Shown: positions 44,554 through 54,067 of the stretch, piece by piece | How positions within the stretch are numbered: the stretch's first letter is position 1 | Layout: every line of letters begins with the position of its first letter | Source of the DNA: CADEEN01 sp963840805 | Lineage (GTDB): Bacteria > Pseudomonadota > Gammaproteobacteria > Burkholderiales > Burkholderiaceae_C | Assembly (NCBI GenBank): GCA_963840805.1 | Contig: CAWJAJ010000015.1 | Span: 372,001-436,000 of the forward strand | DNA: 64,000 bases | Direction of reading: 5' to 3' | Notes under the pieces: generated by a model | The model's database searches: none | Seen by the model: only the letters and a program-made list of their open reading frames with translations | Told to the model about the DNA's origin: nothing | Position numbers and translations under genes: made by a program

Positions 44554-46406
44554 GCCGCTGGCGCAGCGCTGCGGCGAGCGCTCTGTGGGCGGCTGCGGTC
44601 GCGATGCTCGGTGGCTGCGCGACGTTGCCCGCCCCGCAGACCGACGGCCCGCCGCCACCGCCGCCGCAGGTGCAACTGACGATCGACGCGCCCGGCGAAC
44701 TCAGGCGGCTGCTGGAAACGCATCTCGACCTGGCCCGGGTGGGCATCGTCGCGCCGGGTGAAGCGCTGTCGGAAACCGAATTGCGCCGCCTCGAAGCGGC
44801 CACGCCGGCGCAGGCCCGCGCGCTGCTGGCGACCCTGGGCTACATGGACCCCGCAGTGCGCGTGCAGCGCGAGCCCAGCGAAGCCGGCGCGCCGGCGCTC
44901 GTGCGCATCGTCGTCACGCCGGGCGCGCGCAGCCGCATCGAGCGGGTCGAACTCGAGTTGCAGGGCGCGCTGGCCGACGCCGCGGCACGCGGCGATGCCG
45001 GCGCGCGCGAGACGCTCGCGGCGTGGCGCGCGGCCTGGCGCCTGCCGGCCGGCAGTGCCTTCACCGACAGCGCCTGGCGCGACGCCAAGCTCGCCGCACT
45101 GGCGCAGTTGCGCAGCGCCGGCTATGCCGCAGCAACGTGGCAGCGCACCGCGGCGCAGGTCGATGCCGAGGCCGCGCGCGTGAGCATCGCCGTGGTGGCC
45201 GACTCGGGGCCGCTGTTTCGCACCGGCGCGCTCGAGGTGCAGGGCCTGCAGCGCCAGTCCGAACGCAGCGTGCGCAACCTGGCCGGGTTCGCGCCCGGCG
45301 CCACGGCCACCGAAGCCCGGCTGCTCGATTACCAGGAACGGTTGCAGCGCGCCGGCCTGTTCGAGCGCGCCACCGTCACGCTGGCCACCGACCCGGCCAA
45401 CGCCGACGCCGCGACGGTCACCGTGGCCGTCAGCGAGCTGCCGTTGCAACAGGCCACCGCCGGCATCGGCATCAGCGCCAACAATGGCCCGCGCATCTCG
45501 GCCGAACACCTGCACCGACGCGTGTTCGGCACCCGGGCGACGATGCGCAACCGGTTCGAGGTCGGCCGCGTGCGCCAGGCGTGGGAGGGCGAGCTGTCGT
45601 CGCACACCCAGCCCGGCCTCTACCGCAACTTGATCGGCGGCACGGCCGAACGGCTCGAGTCCGACACCGACCGCGTGATCTCGCTGCGCATGCGTGTCGG
45701 GCGCGCGTACGAAACGCAGCGCGCCGAGCGGCTGACGTTCGTCGAACTCGAGCGCGCCCTGGTGCGGCCGTTCGCCACCGCGCTGCAGCCCACGCCGGTC
45801 GACTCCGACACCATCGCCGCCTCGCTCAACCAGCACGGGGTGTGGCGCGACGTCGACAGCGTGATCCTGCCGACGCTCGGCCGCAGCTTCGCGTTGCAGG
45901 GCGGGCTCGGCGGCGTGCACAGCAACGGCGGTGCCCTGGCCAGCGGCGGCTTCGCGCGGCTGCACGCACGGCTGCAGCTGTGGCGGCCGCTCGGCGCCGA
46001 TTGGTACGGCCAGGCCCGCCTCGAGCTCGGCCAGGTGTTCGCGCGACTCGGGGTCAACGTGCCCGAGTCGCAGCGATTCCGTGCCGGCGGCGACGATTCG
46101 GTGCGCGGCTATGCCTTCCGCTCGTTGACGCCGCAGGTCGACGGCGTCGACACCGGTGGCCGCGTCGTCGCCACGGCCAGCGTCGAGGTCGCGCACCCGA
46201 TCAGCGCGCGCCTGCCCAACGTCTGGTGGGCGGCCTTCGTCGACAGCGGCCGCGCCGCCGAGCGCTGGCAGGACTGGAGCGCCGCCTGGGGTGCCGGCGT
46301 CGGCGTGCGCTGGCGCAGCCCGGTCGGCCCGCTGCGCGCCGACATCGCGTACGGCGACGAGGTCAGGCAGTGGCGCCTGCACTTCTCGGTGGGCATCGCG
46401 TTCTGA
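44550..46406 (+). CDS. tamA: Outer-membrane translocation/assembly protein TamA (Omp85)
   Basis: 618 residues. Lipoprotein-like leader MLGGCATLPAPQ (Cys in a lipobox-like LGGC), a Pro-rich stretch, three POTRA-like domains (for example SGPLFRTGALEVQGLQRQSERSVRNLAGFAPG), then a 16-strand barrel with the lid-lock RGY-like motif FRAGGDDSVRGYAFRSLTP. It ends WRLHFSVGIAF with the terminal aromatic residue. With TamB it inserts outer-membrane proteins or moves phospholipids. Followed by tamB after 2 bases. Confidence 0.92.
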   Translation: MSRWRSAAASALWAAAVAMLGGCATLPAPQTDGPPPPPPQVQLTIDAPGELRRLLETHLDLARVGIVAPGEALSETELRRLEAATPAQARALLATLGYMDPAVRVQREPSEAGAPALVRIVVTPGARSRIERVELELQGALADAAARGDAGARETLAAWRAAWRLPAGSAFTDSAWRDAKLAALAQLRSAGYAAATWQRTAAQVDAEAARVSIAVVADSGPLFRTGALEVQGLQRQSERSVRNLAGFAPGATATEARLLDYQERLQRAGLFERATVTLATDPANADAATVTVAVSELPLQQATAGIGISANNGPRISAEHLHRRVFGTRATMRNRFEVGRVRQAWEGELSSHTQPGLYRNLIGGTAERLESDTDRVISLRMRVGRAYETQRAERLTFVELERALVRPFATALQPTPVDSDTIAASLNQHGVWRDVDSVILPTLGRSFALQGGLGGVHSNGGALASGGFARLHARLQLWRPLGADWYGQARLELGQVFARLGVNVPESQRFRAGGDDSVRGYAFRSLTPQVDGVDTGGRVVATASVEVAHPISARLPNVWWAAFVDSGRAAERWQDWSAAWGAGVGVRWRSPVGPLRADIAYGDEVRQWRLHFSVGIAF

Positions 46407-46408
46407 AC

Positions 46409-49400
46409 ATGGCCCCACCGGACGCTGCCCCCGCGCGCCCCGCGCGCGCCCGACCGCGCCACTGGCTGCGCGCGCTGCTGGCCACGCTGTTGCTCGGCGC
46501 GTTGCTGCTGGTCGGCGGCGTGGCCTGGCTGGCTCGCGGTGATGGCAGCAGTGCATGGCTGCTCGCGCGCGCCCCCGGCGTCACGGCCAGCGGCACGCAG
46601 GGCTCGCTCGCCGGCGGGCCGTTCCGCGCCGAGCGCGTCGAGCTGAAGCTGGGCTCGCGCACCCTGGTCGTGCACGGCCTGGCCTGGCGCGATGCACGCT
46701 GGCAGTGGCGGCCGCATGAAGGTGCCCGCATCGGCTTGGCCCTGGTGGCGCTGCAAGCCGAGCGCGTCGAGTTGAGCGGCGCGGCGTCGAACGAGCCGCT
46801 GGCCGTGCCGGCCAGCCTGCGCCTGCCCGTCGCGCTGGCGCTGCCCGATGCGCGCATCGGCACGCTGGCCATCGAAGGCCAGGCGCCGCTGACGCAGATT
46901 GCATTCAGCGCCGAGTTCGGTACACGCGCCGGCGCCGAACACCGCATCAGCCAACTCGCGTTCGCGTGGGACCGTGCCCAGGTGCAGGGCCGCGCCACGA
47001 TCGCCAGCGACGCGCCGTTCGCGCTCGACCTCGAGGCCGAGGCGCATTCGCGTGAAGGGGCAGCGCGGCCCTGGCGGGCCCGCCTGAACGCCCGCGGTCC
47101 GCTGCAGACCCTGGCGTTGCAGGCGCAGCTCGGCAGCGACACGGCGCCGGGTGCGACGTTGCGCGGCGAGGCCACGCTGCAGCCGTTTGCCACCTGGCCG
47201 CTGGCGGCGTTGGCTGCGACGACGCAGGACCTCGACCTCGCCAGCATCGGCAGCGGCCTGCCGGCCACGCGCCTGTCCGGCCGTGCCGACATCGACACCC
47301 GCGGGCTGGACGCGCCGGTGCGCGCGCAGCTGGCGCTGACCAATGCGTTGCCGGGCCGCTGGGACCAGCAGCGCCTGCCGTTCACCGCGCTCGATCTGGA
47401 TCTCAGTGGCCATCCACGGCAACGTACGCACATGGCCGTGCAGCGCCTGGCGATTCAACTGGCCGCGGGCGCCGGCCGCATCGACGGCAGCGGCGACTGG
47501 CACGGCGATGCGGCCGAACTGGCGCTGCGCCTGCATGGCGTGCGGCCGGCACTGCTCGACGCGCGCGCGCCGGCGATGACGCTCGGCGGCACGGTAACGA
47601 TGCAGCTCGGCGGTCTGCCGGCACCCGACGGCTCGCGGCAGCCCGCGACGACGCAGGACCTGCAGGCCCGGCTCGCGCTCGACGGCCGCCTCGACGCCCG
47701 CAGCGCGCTGCCGGTGCAGATCGGCGCGCAAGTGCAGGCCGAACGCAGCGATGGGGCGTGGCGCATCGAGATGCGCGAATTCGACGCCCGCAGCGGCGCG
47801 GCGCGTGCGCAGGCCACGCTGGCCGCCGAGCGCAGCGTCGCGGGGGGATGGCGCCTGCGCAGCGCCGGCGAACTGGCCGGCATGGACCCGGCGCTGTGGT
47901 TCCCCGGCGCAGGCGGCAATGCGTGGCGCCAGGGCCCGCACCGGCTGGCCGGTCGTTGGAAAGCCGATCTGCAGGACGGCGCGACGGCGGTACCGGCACG
48001 CCCGATCGCGGCGCGCATGCTGGCGCTGCGCGGCGAAGCCGAGCTCACGCTGCGCGACAGCCTGCTCGCCGGCGTACCGTTGCAGGGCCAGCTGCGGCTG
48101 GACGGACGCGCGCCTGGCTGGGGGGTCGATGCCGAACTGATGGCCGGCAGCAACCGCGCCACGCTGCAAGGGCGACTCGCAACGCGCGCCGATGACGACC
48201 GCTGGCGTGGCGAGCTCGACGCACCCGCGCTGGTGGCACTGCAGCCGCTCGCGGCGCTCTTTCCAGCCGCCGCGGCGGCGTTGCGCGGCCCCGACGGTGC
48301 ACTCGCGCTGGCGGGCCAGCTCGCCGGCCAGCTGCAAGCCCAGGGCCGCTGGCCGGCGCTGCGCGCAAGCGGCACGCTGCGCGCCAGCGCGCTGCAGGCC
48401 GGCCAGTTTGCGCGCCTTGCGCGTGCAAGGGCAAGGGCAGGCCGGGCCCGACGCCGCGGCGCCGCTCGACCTGCAGCTCGATGCCGATCAGCTGACGCTC
48501 GGCGCACTGCGCGCCGACACGCTGCAGGCGCGCATCGACGGCAGCCTCGGCGCACACCGCGTCGCGCTCGACCTGGCGTCACCGTTGCGGCCACCGGCCT
48601 GGGCCGATGCGTTGCTCGGCGCGCGAGCCAACGGCTCGCGCCTGCTGTGGCGTGCGCAGGGGCAGTGGCAACCCGGCGATGCGCGTGACGGCCCGCTGGC
48701 AGGTCGCTGGTCGGGCCAGGCCATCGAGATCGAGACGCGCGCCCGCATGGCGGGCACCGCGGCCGGCACCGCCAGCGGCGCGGTTGTCGCGGCCGCCGGT
48801 GGCGACGGCCCCACCTGGCTGCGTGCGCGCGAACTGCGCGCCACGCTGCAGTTCGATGCCGACGGCCGACTGCTTGCCGCGAGCGCCGAGCCGGGCCGCG
48901 CCGAACTGCTCGGTGCCGCACTGCGCTGGCGCCAGGCACAGTGGCGCGCCAGTGCCACGGCGGGCGAGGCGGCGGTCGACGTCGAACTCGAACCGCTGGC
49001 CGTGGCACCGTGGCTGGCGCGGCTGCAGCCCGCCGCCGGGCTCGGCGGCAACCTGATGCTGGCCGGTCGTGCGCGCGTGACCGTCGGCCAGCAGTTCAGC
49101 GCCGACGTCGTGCTCGAACGCAGCACTGGCGACCTGACGCTGACCGACGACACCGGTACCACGCCGTTCGGGCTCAGTGATCTGCGATTCGCCGTCGCTG
49201 CGCAGGAAGGCACTTGGCACTTCACGCAGGCGCTGGCGGGCAGCAACCTCGGTGTGCTCGCCGGCGCGCAGAGCCTGCGGCTGCCGGCCGGTGCCCGCTG
49301 GCCGCGCCCCGACACGCCGATGCAGGGCGTGCTCGAGTGGCGCATCGCCGACCTCGGCGCCTGGGCCCCGCTGACGCCGCCGGGTTGGCGACTGTCGGGC

Positions 49401-50618
49401 ACGCTGCGCACCGGTGCCGCGCTCGGCGGCACGTTCGGCGCGCCGGAAGTCACCGGCGAGATGAGCGGCAGCCGCCTCGCGGCGCGCAGCCTGCTGCAGG
49501 GCGTGGACGTGCGCAACGGTGAGCTGGCCATGTCGCTGCGCGGCAGCCAGGCGCGCATCGACCGTTTCGTCTTCAAGGGCGGCGACGGCGAGTTGCGCTT
49601 GACGGGTGGCGCCAACCTCGGTGCCGAGCCGAGCGCGCAGCTGCAACTCGCTGCCGAGCGCTTCCAGTTGCTCGGGCGCTTCGATCGCCGCATCGTCGCC
49701 AGCGGCAACGCCACATTGGCGCTGGCGCCGCAATCGCTCGCACTCGACGGCCGCTTTCGTGTCGACGAGGGGCTGGTCGACTTCAGCCGCAGCGACGCGC
49801 CGAGCCTGGACAGCGACGTGCAGGTGCGTGGCGGCCGGGCTGCCGCAGCTGCTGCTGCCGCCGACGCTGCCGCCAGCGCCGCCACCCCCGGCACGAACAG
49901 CCCGCCGCGCGCCACGCGCATCGCGCTGCAGATCGACCTCGGTGACGACCTGAAGGTGCGGGGCCACGGCCTCGACACGCGATTGCGCGGCAACCTGGCG
50001 CTGGCCGCGCCCGGCGGGCGCCTGGCCATCACCGGCAGCGTGCGCACGGAGGCCGGCAGCTACGCCGCCTACGGCCAGAAGCTGACGATCGAGCGCGGCG
50101 TGCTGGCCTTCAGCGGCCCGGCTGACGACCCGCGCCTGGACATCCTGGCGCTGCGGCCCAACCTCGATCTGCGCGTCGGCGTGCTGGTCAGTGGCAGCGC
50201 GCAGAAGCCGCGCGTGCGCCTGTTCAGCGAACCCGAGATGAGCGACACCGACAAGCTGTCCTGGCTGGTGCTCGGCCGCGCCCCGGATGGCCTCGCGCGC
50301 ACCGACACGGCATTGCTGCAACGCGCCGCGCTGGCGCTGCTGGCCGGCGAAGGCCAGGGCCTCGACGCCACGCTGCTGGCCAATATCGGCCTGGACGAGT
50401 TCTCGGTGCGCCAGACCGAGACCGGCGAGGTGCGCGACACCGTCGTCACCGTCGGCAAGCAGTTGTCGCGCCGCTGGTTCGTCGGCTACGAACGCGGCGT
50501 CAACAGCACCACCGGCACCTGGCAGCTGATCTACCGCGCTGCGCAAAGCTTCACGCTGCGCGCGCAATCGGGCGAGGACAACGCGCTCGACGCGATCTGG
50601 ACCTGGCGCTGGAACTGA
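46409..50618 (+). CDS. tamB: Translocation/assembly module protein TamB (one frameshift)
   Basis: About 1,400 residues. N-terminal anchor LRALLATLLLGALLLVGGVAWLARG, then a long beta-helical, Ala/Leu/Arg-rich repeat region. The C-terminal DUF490 core is clear: VRGGRAAAAAAAADAAASAA, IALQIDLGDDLKVRGHGLDTRLRGNLALAAPGGRLAITGSVRTEAGSYAAYGQKLTIERGVLAFSGPADDPRLDILA, KLSWLVLGRAPDGLARTD and RWFVGYERGVNSTTGTWQLIYRAAQSFTLRAQSGEDNALDAIWTWRWN. The frame breaks near 48415 between LQAGQFARL and RVQGQGQAGPDAAAPLDLQL. A lipid-bridge role between membranes is known for the family. Confidence 0.9.
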
Positions 50619-50769
50619 AGCCTGCGCCTGCGCGCCCGTGCAGGCCAGCGGCAGCTGCGACAAACGCACGCGGCGCGCCGGGCCGGGCGGCGGCAGGCCT
50701 CAAGATCCAGCCGCCGCGGGCCGATGACGGGGTGCTGCCAAGGCCCCACCCAACCCGACACCGTCCGCC

Positions 50770-51840
50770 ATGAAGTCCTGGCTCGCCCGCCTGATCTCGC
50801 CGTGGCAACCGGCCGCCGCGGCCGCACCGCCTGCGGTCGCCATGCCCGCGGCGCAGCCCAGGGCCATGGGCACGGCGGCGGCGGGCGCGCCGGCGCGCCC
50901 GGACATGCCGGCAGCGCCGGTCGACGCGGCGAGCCTGGACCTCGCCTTCCTGGCCTGGATGGCCGGCGGCACCGCCTGCGTCGTCGCGCCGGCCGGGCTG
51001 CGCGAACGCGCCGCGCTGCAGCACCTGGACCGCCTGATCGCCGATACGGCGGCGCACCACCGCTTGCTGCCGCGCGCGGCGGCCGTGATCCCGCCGCTGC
51101 TGGCCCGGCTGCGCAGCCCTGCGCTCTCGTTGCCAGACCTGCAGCAACAGATCTCGCGCGACGTGACGCTGGTGGCCGAAGTCATCCGCATGGCCAACAG
51201 CCTGCACTACCGGCGCGATGCCGCGGTCGTCGAACTCGACCATGCGATCCAGTTGCTCGGCGTCGATGGCCTGCGCAAGGCGATCGCACGCGCCGTGCTC
51301 AAGCCGTTGATCGAGGCGCGGGGCGGCAGACTGTCCGCCTGCAGCGCGACGCGACTGTGGGAGCACACCGACAGGAAGGCGCAACTGTGCGCGGCACTGG
51401 CCCGTGGCATGGGCTTCGAACCGTTCGATGGCTATCTTTCGGGCCTGGCGCACAACGCCGTCTGGTCGGTGGTGCTGCGCACGATGGACGAAATCGACGG
51501 CAAGGCGCCCTGGCGCCTCAGCCCCGCCTTCGTGACGGCGCTGGGCACCCGCCGCGATCGCCTGTTCGCCGTGGTGGCACGCCAATGGCAACTGGCCGAC
51601 GGCATGGCCGAAGCCGCCGCCGAAAGGGCGGCGCTTGGCCTGCCCGGCGAGACCTCGGCACCGATGCGGTTGCTCTACGGTGCTGACCGCCTGGCGTGGC
51701 TGCTGTGCATCCCCGACCGGGCGCACGCCACGGCGATGGCGGAGCCCTTGCTGCGCGACGCCGACGACACGGTGCGTGCCTGCTATGCCGCGCTGGAAGC
51801 GGCACGCGCCGCGGCGCCGCAGGACGAGCATCAACCCTGA
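50770..51840 (+). CDS. HDOD domain protein
   Basis: 356 residues. An A/P-rich N terminus of about 50 residues, then the HDOD domain: LPRAAAVIPPLLARLRSPALSLPDLQQQISRDVTLVAEVIRMANSLHYRRDAAVVELDHAIQLLGVDGLRKAIARAVLKP, LWEHTDRKAQLCAALARGMGFEPFDGYLSGLAHNAVWSVVL. HDOD proteins are non-enzymatic HD-fold regulators in signalling; no EAL, GGDEF or receiver domain is attached. 151 bases after tamB, nothing else in the gap. Confidence 0.88.
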   Translation: MKSWLARLISPWQPAAAAAPPAVAMPAAQPRAMGTAAAGAPARPDMPAAPVDAASLDLAFLAWMAGGTACVVAPAGLRERAALQHLDRLIADTAAHHRLLPRAAAVIPPLLARLRSPALSLPDLQQQISRDVTLVAEVIRMANSLHYRRDAAVVELDHAIQLLGVDGLRKAIARAVLKPLIEARGGRLSACSATRLWEHTDRKAQLCAALARGMGFEPFDGYLSGLAHNAVWSVVLRTMDEIDGKAPWRLSPAFVTALGTRRDRLFAVVARQWQLADGMAEAAAERAALGLPGETSAPMRLLYGADRLAWLLCIPDRAHATAMAEPLLRDADDTVRACYAALEAARAAAPQDEHQP

Positions 51841-51888
51841 TCGCGACGGCGCGGCGCGCACATTTGCCGCCGCACGTTTCACCGTGCG

Positions 51889-52227
51889 TCAGTCGATGGC
51901 AAACCGCGCGCGCAGGCGTGGATGGCGAAACACCAGCGCGGCGGCCGCAGTGAGCAACGCCACGACGACCAGGATCAACGCCAGACGGCCCCAGGGCTGG
52001 CCGCTGGCCATGCGCTGCTGGATGTGGCCGACCGCGGTCCGGAGCCATTCGATCGCACCGCCGAGCAGGCACAACTGCACCAGGCGCGCCACCCAGGCCC
52101 GCGGCCACGCGAGCAGCGCCATCAGTACCAGGCAAATCAGCAGCAGCGGCCACGAACCCGCGCGGTAGAAGTGGGCAGCCAACGCGGCGAAGGCCAGCGC
52201 CGGGGCGATCAGCAAGACCAGGTGCAT
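51889..52227 (-). CDS. Small membrane protein
   Basis: 112 residues from the ATG at 52227, which has GAGAG upstream. Three or four hydrophobic segments: LVLLIAPALAFAALAAHFYRAG, LLLICLVLMALLAWPRAW, LVQLCLLGGAIEWL, LALILVVVALLTAAAALVF. The pattern resembles small proteins of unknown function annotated as hypothetical membrane proteins. No motif gives a role. Confidence 0.65.
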   Translation of the reverse strand: MHLVLLIAPALAFAALAAHFYRAGSWPLLLICLVLMALLAWPRAWVARLVQLCLLGGAIEWLRTAVGHIQQRMASGQPWGRLALILVVVALLTAAAALVFRHPRLRARFAID

Positions 52228-52327
52228 GGCTCTCGATCGATGCAATGGCGACAGGCTAGCGTGCAAAGAGGCTGCGCCGTTGACGCAACGCAGAACGACG
52301 CCCGCGCATGGCGTGCAGCATCACTCC

Positions 52328-52772
52328 ATGGATCCGTCGCCGCCGCCCGCCGAATCCGCCGCAGCAAGGCGCGCGGCGCGGTTGGCGGCGCCCCGCCTGG
52401 CGCGCGAGTTGGCAACCGTCGCGGCCATGGTGCGCCTGTACTGCCGCGACCATCACGCCGGCGTCCCGCACGATGAGCGCCGGCTGTGCGCGGCATGCGC
52501 CGATCTCCAGGACTACGCTTGCAAGCGCCTGGCCGCCTGCACCTACGGCGCCGACAAGCCCACCTGCGTCAACTGCCCGATCCATTGCTACGGACGTCGC
52601 CAGCGCGAGGCGATGCGCGGGGTGATGCGCTATGCCGGCCCACGCATGCTGTGGCGGCATCCGCTGCTTGCGGTGGCACACCTCATCGACGGGCGGCGCC
52701 CGGCGCCACCCAGGCCGAACAGCCGACGCCCCGGCAGCGGGCCAGGACACGGCGACCGCGCCACCGCGCTGA
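52328..52772 (+). CDS. YgbA/nitrous oxide-stimulated promoter family protein (end uncertain)
   Basis: The conserved part, residues about 20-125, reads RELATVAAMVRLYCRDHHAG, RRLCAACADLQDYACKRLAACTYGADKPTCVNCPIHCYGRRQREAMRGVMRYAGPRMLWRHPLLAVAHLIDG. The Cys pattern CxxC...C...CVNCPIHCY is that of the YgbA family, linked to nitrosative-stress response in enterobacteria. No stop occurs in frame until 53998, which would cross the whole opposite-strand gene. In the next frame a TGA lies at 52770, so a single indel after DGRRPAP is the simplest explanation; the listed end assumes that. Confidence 0.75.
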
Positions 52773-52807
52773 CGGCATTGCACGAACGGACCGGGCGGCG
52801 CGCGCCC

Positions 52808-53887
52808 TCAATCCAGCCCACCCTCGACCGCGCCGCCATCGACGCGCCAGCGCAGCATGCCGCCGGCGAGATTGGCCACCTGCGCAAAGCCGGCCTGCTG
52901 CAGCATCGCCACCGCGCGCGCCGAGCGCGAGCCCGAGCGGCACACCGCCACCACCGGGCGCGCGCGGTCGAGCGTGGCCAGATGGCCTTCGAGGCTGGCG
53001 AGCGGGATCAATTGCGCCTGCGCGATGTGGCCGAGCGGGCCATGGAACTCGGCGGGCTCGCGCACGTCGACGATCTGCACCGCGCCGCCGTGCAGCGCCT
53101 CGGCCAGCGCGTGCGGCTCGATCTCCCACAGGCCGCCGAAGTTGCAGCGCACGCGTGCCCAGGCCGGCTCGGCACTGGCCCACGCATCACTGTCGGGGCG
53201 GCCGCAGCGCAGGTTGGCGGGCACCGCGATGTCGATCTTCTTCGGGTGCGGCAGGTGCAGGTTGCTCATGTGGCCGGCGAAATCGTCTTCGCTGACCTCC
53301 CCGCCCAGGCGCGGGTTGTAGCGGCGCTCTTCGTCGACGCTGGTCACCGTGAGGCCGTTGTAGTCGTGGCCCGGATAGACCAGGCAGTGCGCCGGCAGCG
53401 TGAAGATCTGCCGGCGCACCGAGGCGTACAGCGCATGCGAGTCGCCCTGCTGGAAATCCGTGCGGCCGCAGCCGCGGATCAGCAGGCAATCGCCGCTGAA
53501 GGCGCAGCTCTCGTCGTCCAGCACATAGGTCAGGCAGCCACCGGTGTGACCCGGCGTCGCGCGCACACCGAGCCAACGGGCACCGAACGCCACGCGCTCG
53601 CCGTGCTCGAGCAGCCGGTCGGCGCCTTGCGCGCCGCTCGCGCGCGCCACTGCAATGCGACTGCCCAGGCGCTCGCGCAGCAGCCAGGCCCCGGTGACGT
53701 GATCGGCATGGACATGGGTTTCGAGCGTCCACGCCAGCGTGAGGCCGAGTTCGGCCACCAGCGCCGCATCGCGCCGCGCCTGTTCGAACACCGGGTCGAT
53801 CAGCAGCGCCTGGCCGCTGGCGCGATCGCCGAGCAGGTAGGTGTAGGTCGACGAGGCGGCGTCGAACAACTGGCGAAAAATCAGCAT
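52808..53887 (-). CDS. Persulfide dioxygenase-rhodanese fusion (ETHE1-like, PRF type)
   Basis: 359 residues from MLIFRQLFDAASSTYTYLLG (an ATG at 53914 is the alternative). ETHE1-type metal site: THVHADHVTGAW, ATPGHTGGCLTYV, FSGDCLLIRGCGRTDFQQGDSHALY and YPGHDYNG. A linker leads to a C-terminal rhodanese domain with VQIVDVREPAEFHGPLG and the active Cys loop VAVCRSGSRSARAV. Such fusions oxidise glutathione persulfide to sulfite and transfer sulfane sulfur. It converges on the YgbA-like gene. Confidence 0.9.
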   Translation of the reverse strand: MLIFRQLFDAASSTYTYLLGDRASGQALLIDPVFEQARRDAALVAELGLTLAWTLETHVHADHVTGAWLLRERLGSRIAVARASGAQGADRLLEHGERVAFGARWLGVRATPGHTGGCLTYVLDDESCAFSGDCLLIRGCGRTDFQQGDSHALYASVRRQIFTLPAHCLVYPGHDYNGLTVTSVDEERRYNPRLGGEVSEDDFAGHMSNLHLPHPKKIDIAVPANLRCGRPDSDAWASAEPAWARVRCNFGGLWEIEPHALAEALHGGAVQIVDVREPAEFHGPLGHIAQAQLIPLASLEGHLATLDRARPVVAVCRSGSRSARAVAMLQQAGFAQVANLAGGMLRWRVDGGAVEGGLD

Positions 53888-53960
53888 CACGCGATCATCG
53901 CCATGGCCCGCCATCGGCGCAAGGTGCAGCCCAGGGGCGGCTCCTACAATGCGCGCCGAC

Positions 53961-54035
53961 GCCGCCGTAGTTCAATGGATAGAACGAGCGCCTCCTAAGC
54001 GCTAGATGCAGGTTCGATTCCTGCCGGGGGCGCCA
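53961..54035 (+). tRNA. tRNA-Arg (anticodon CCT)
   Basis: 75 bases including an encoded CCA (54033-54035). D arm GTTC-AATGGATA-GAAC, anticodon stem AGCGC/GCGCT with loop CTCCTAA, so anticodon CCT. T arm GCAGG-TTCGATT-CCTGC. Acceptor GCCGCCG pairs with CGGGGGC except for a G-G mismatch at position 4; family members usually have GCCCCCG. TACAAT at 53944-53949 is a likely -10. Confidence 0.93.
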
Positions 54036-54067
54036 CGCCAACGCACCGGCCACGCCATATGCCCCGT

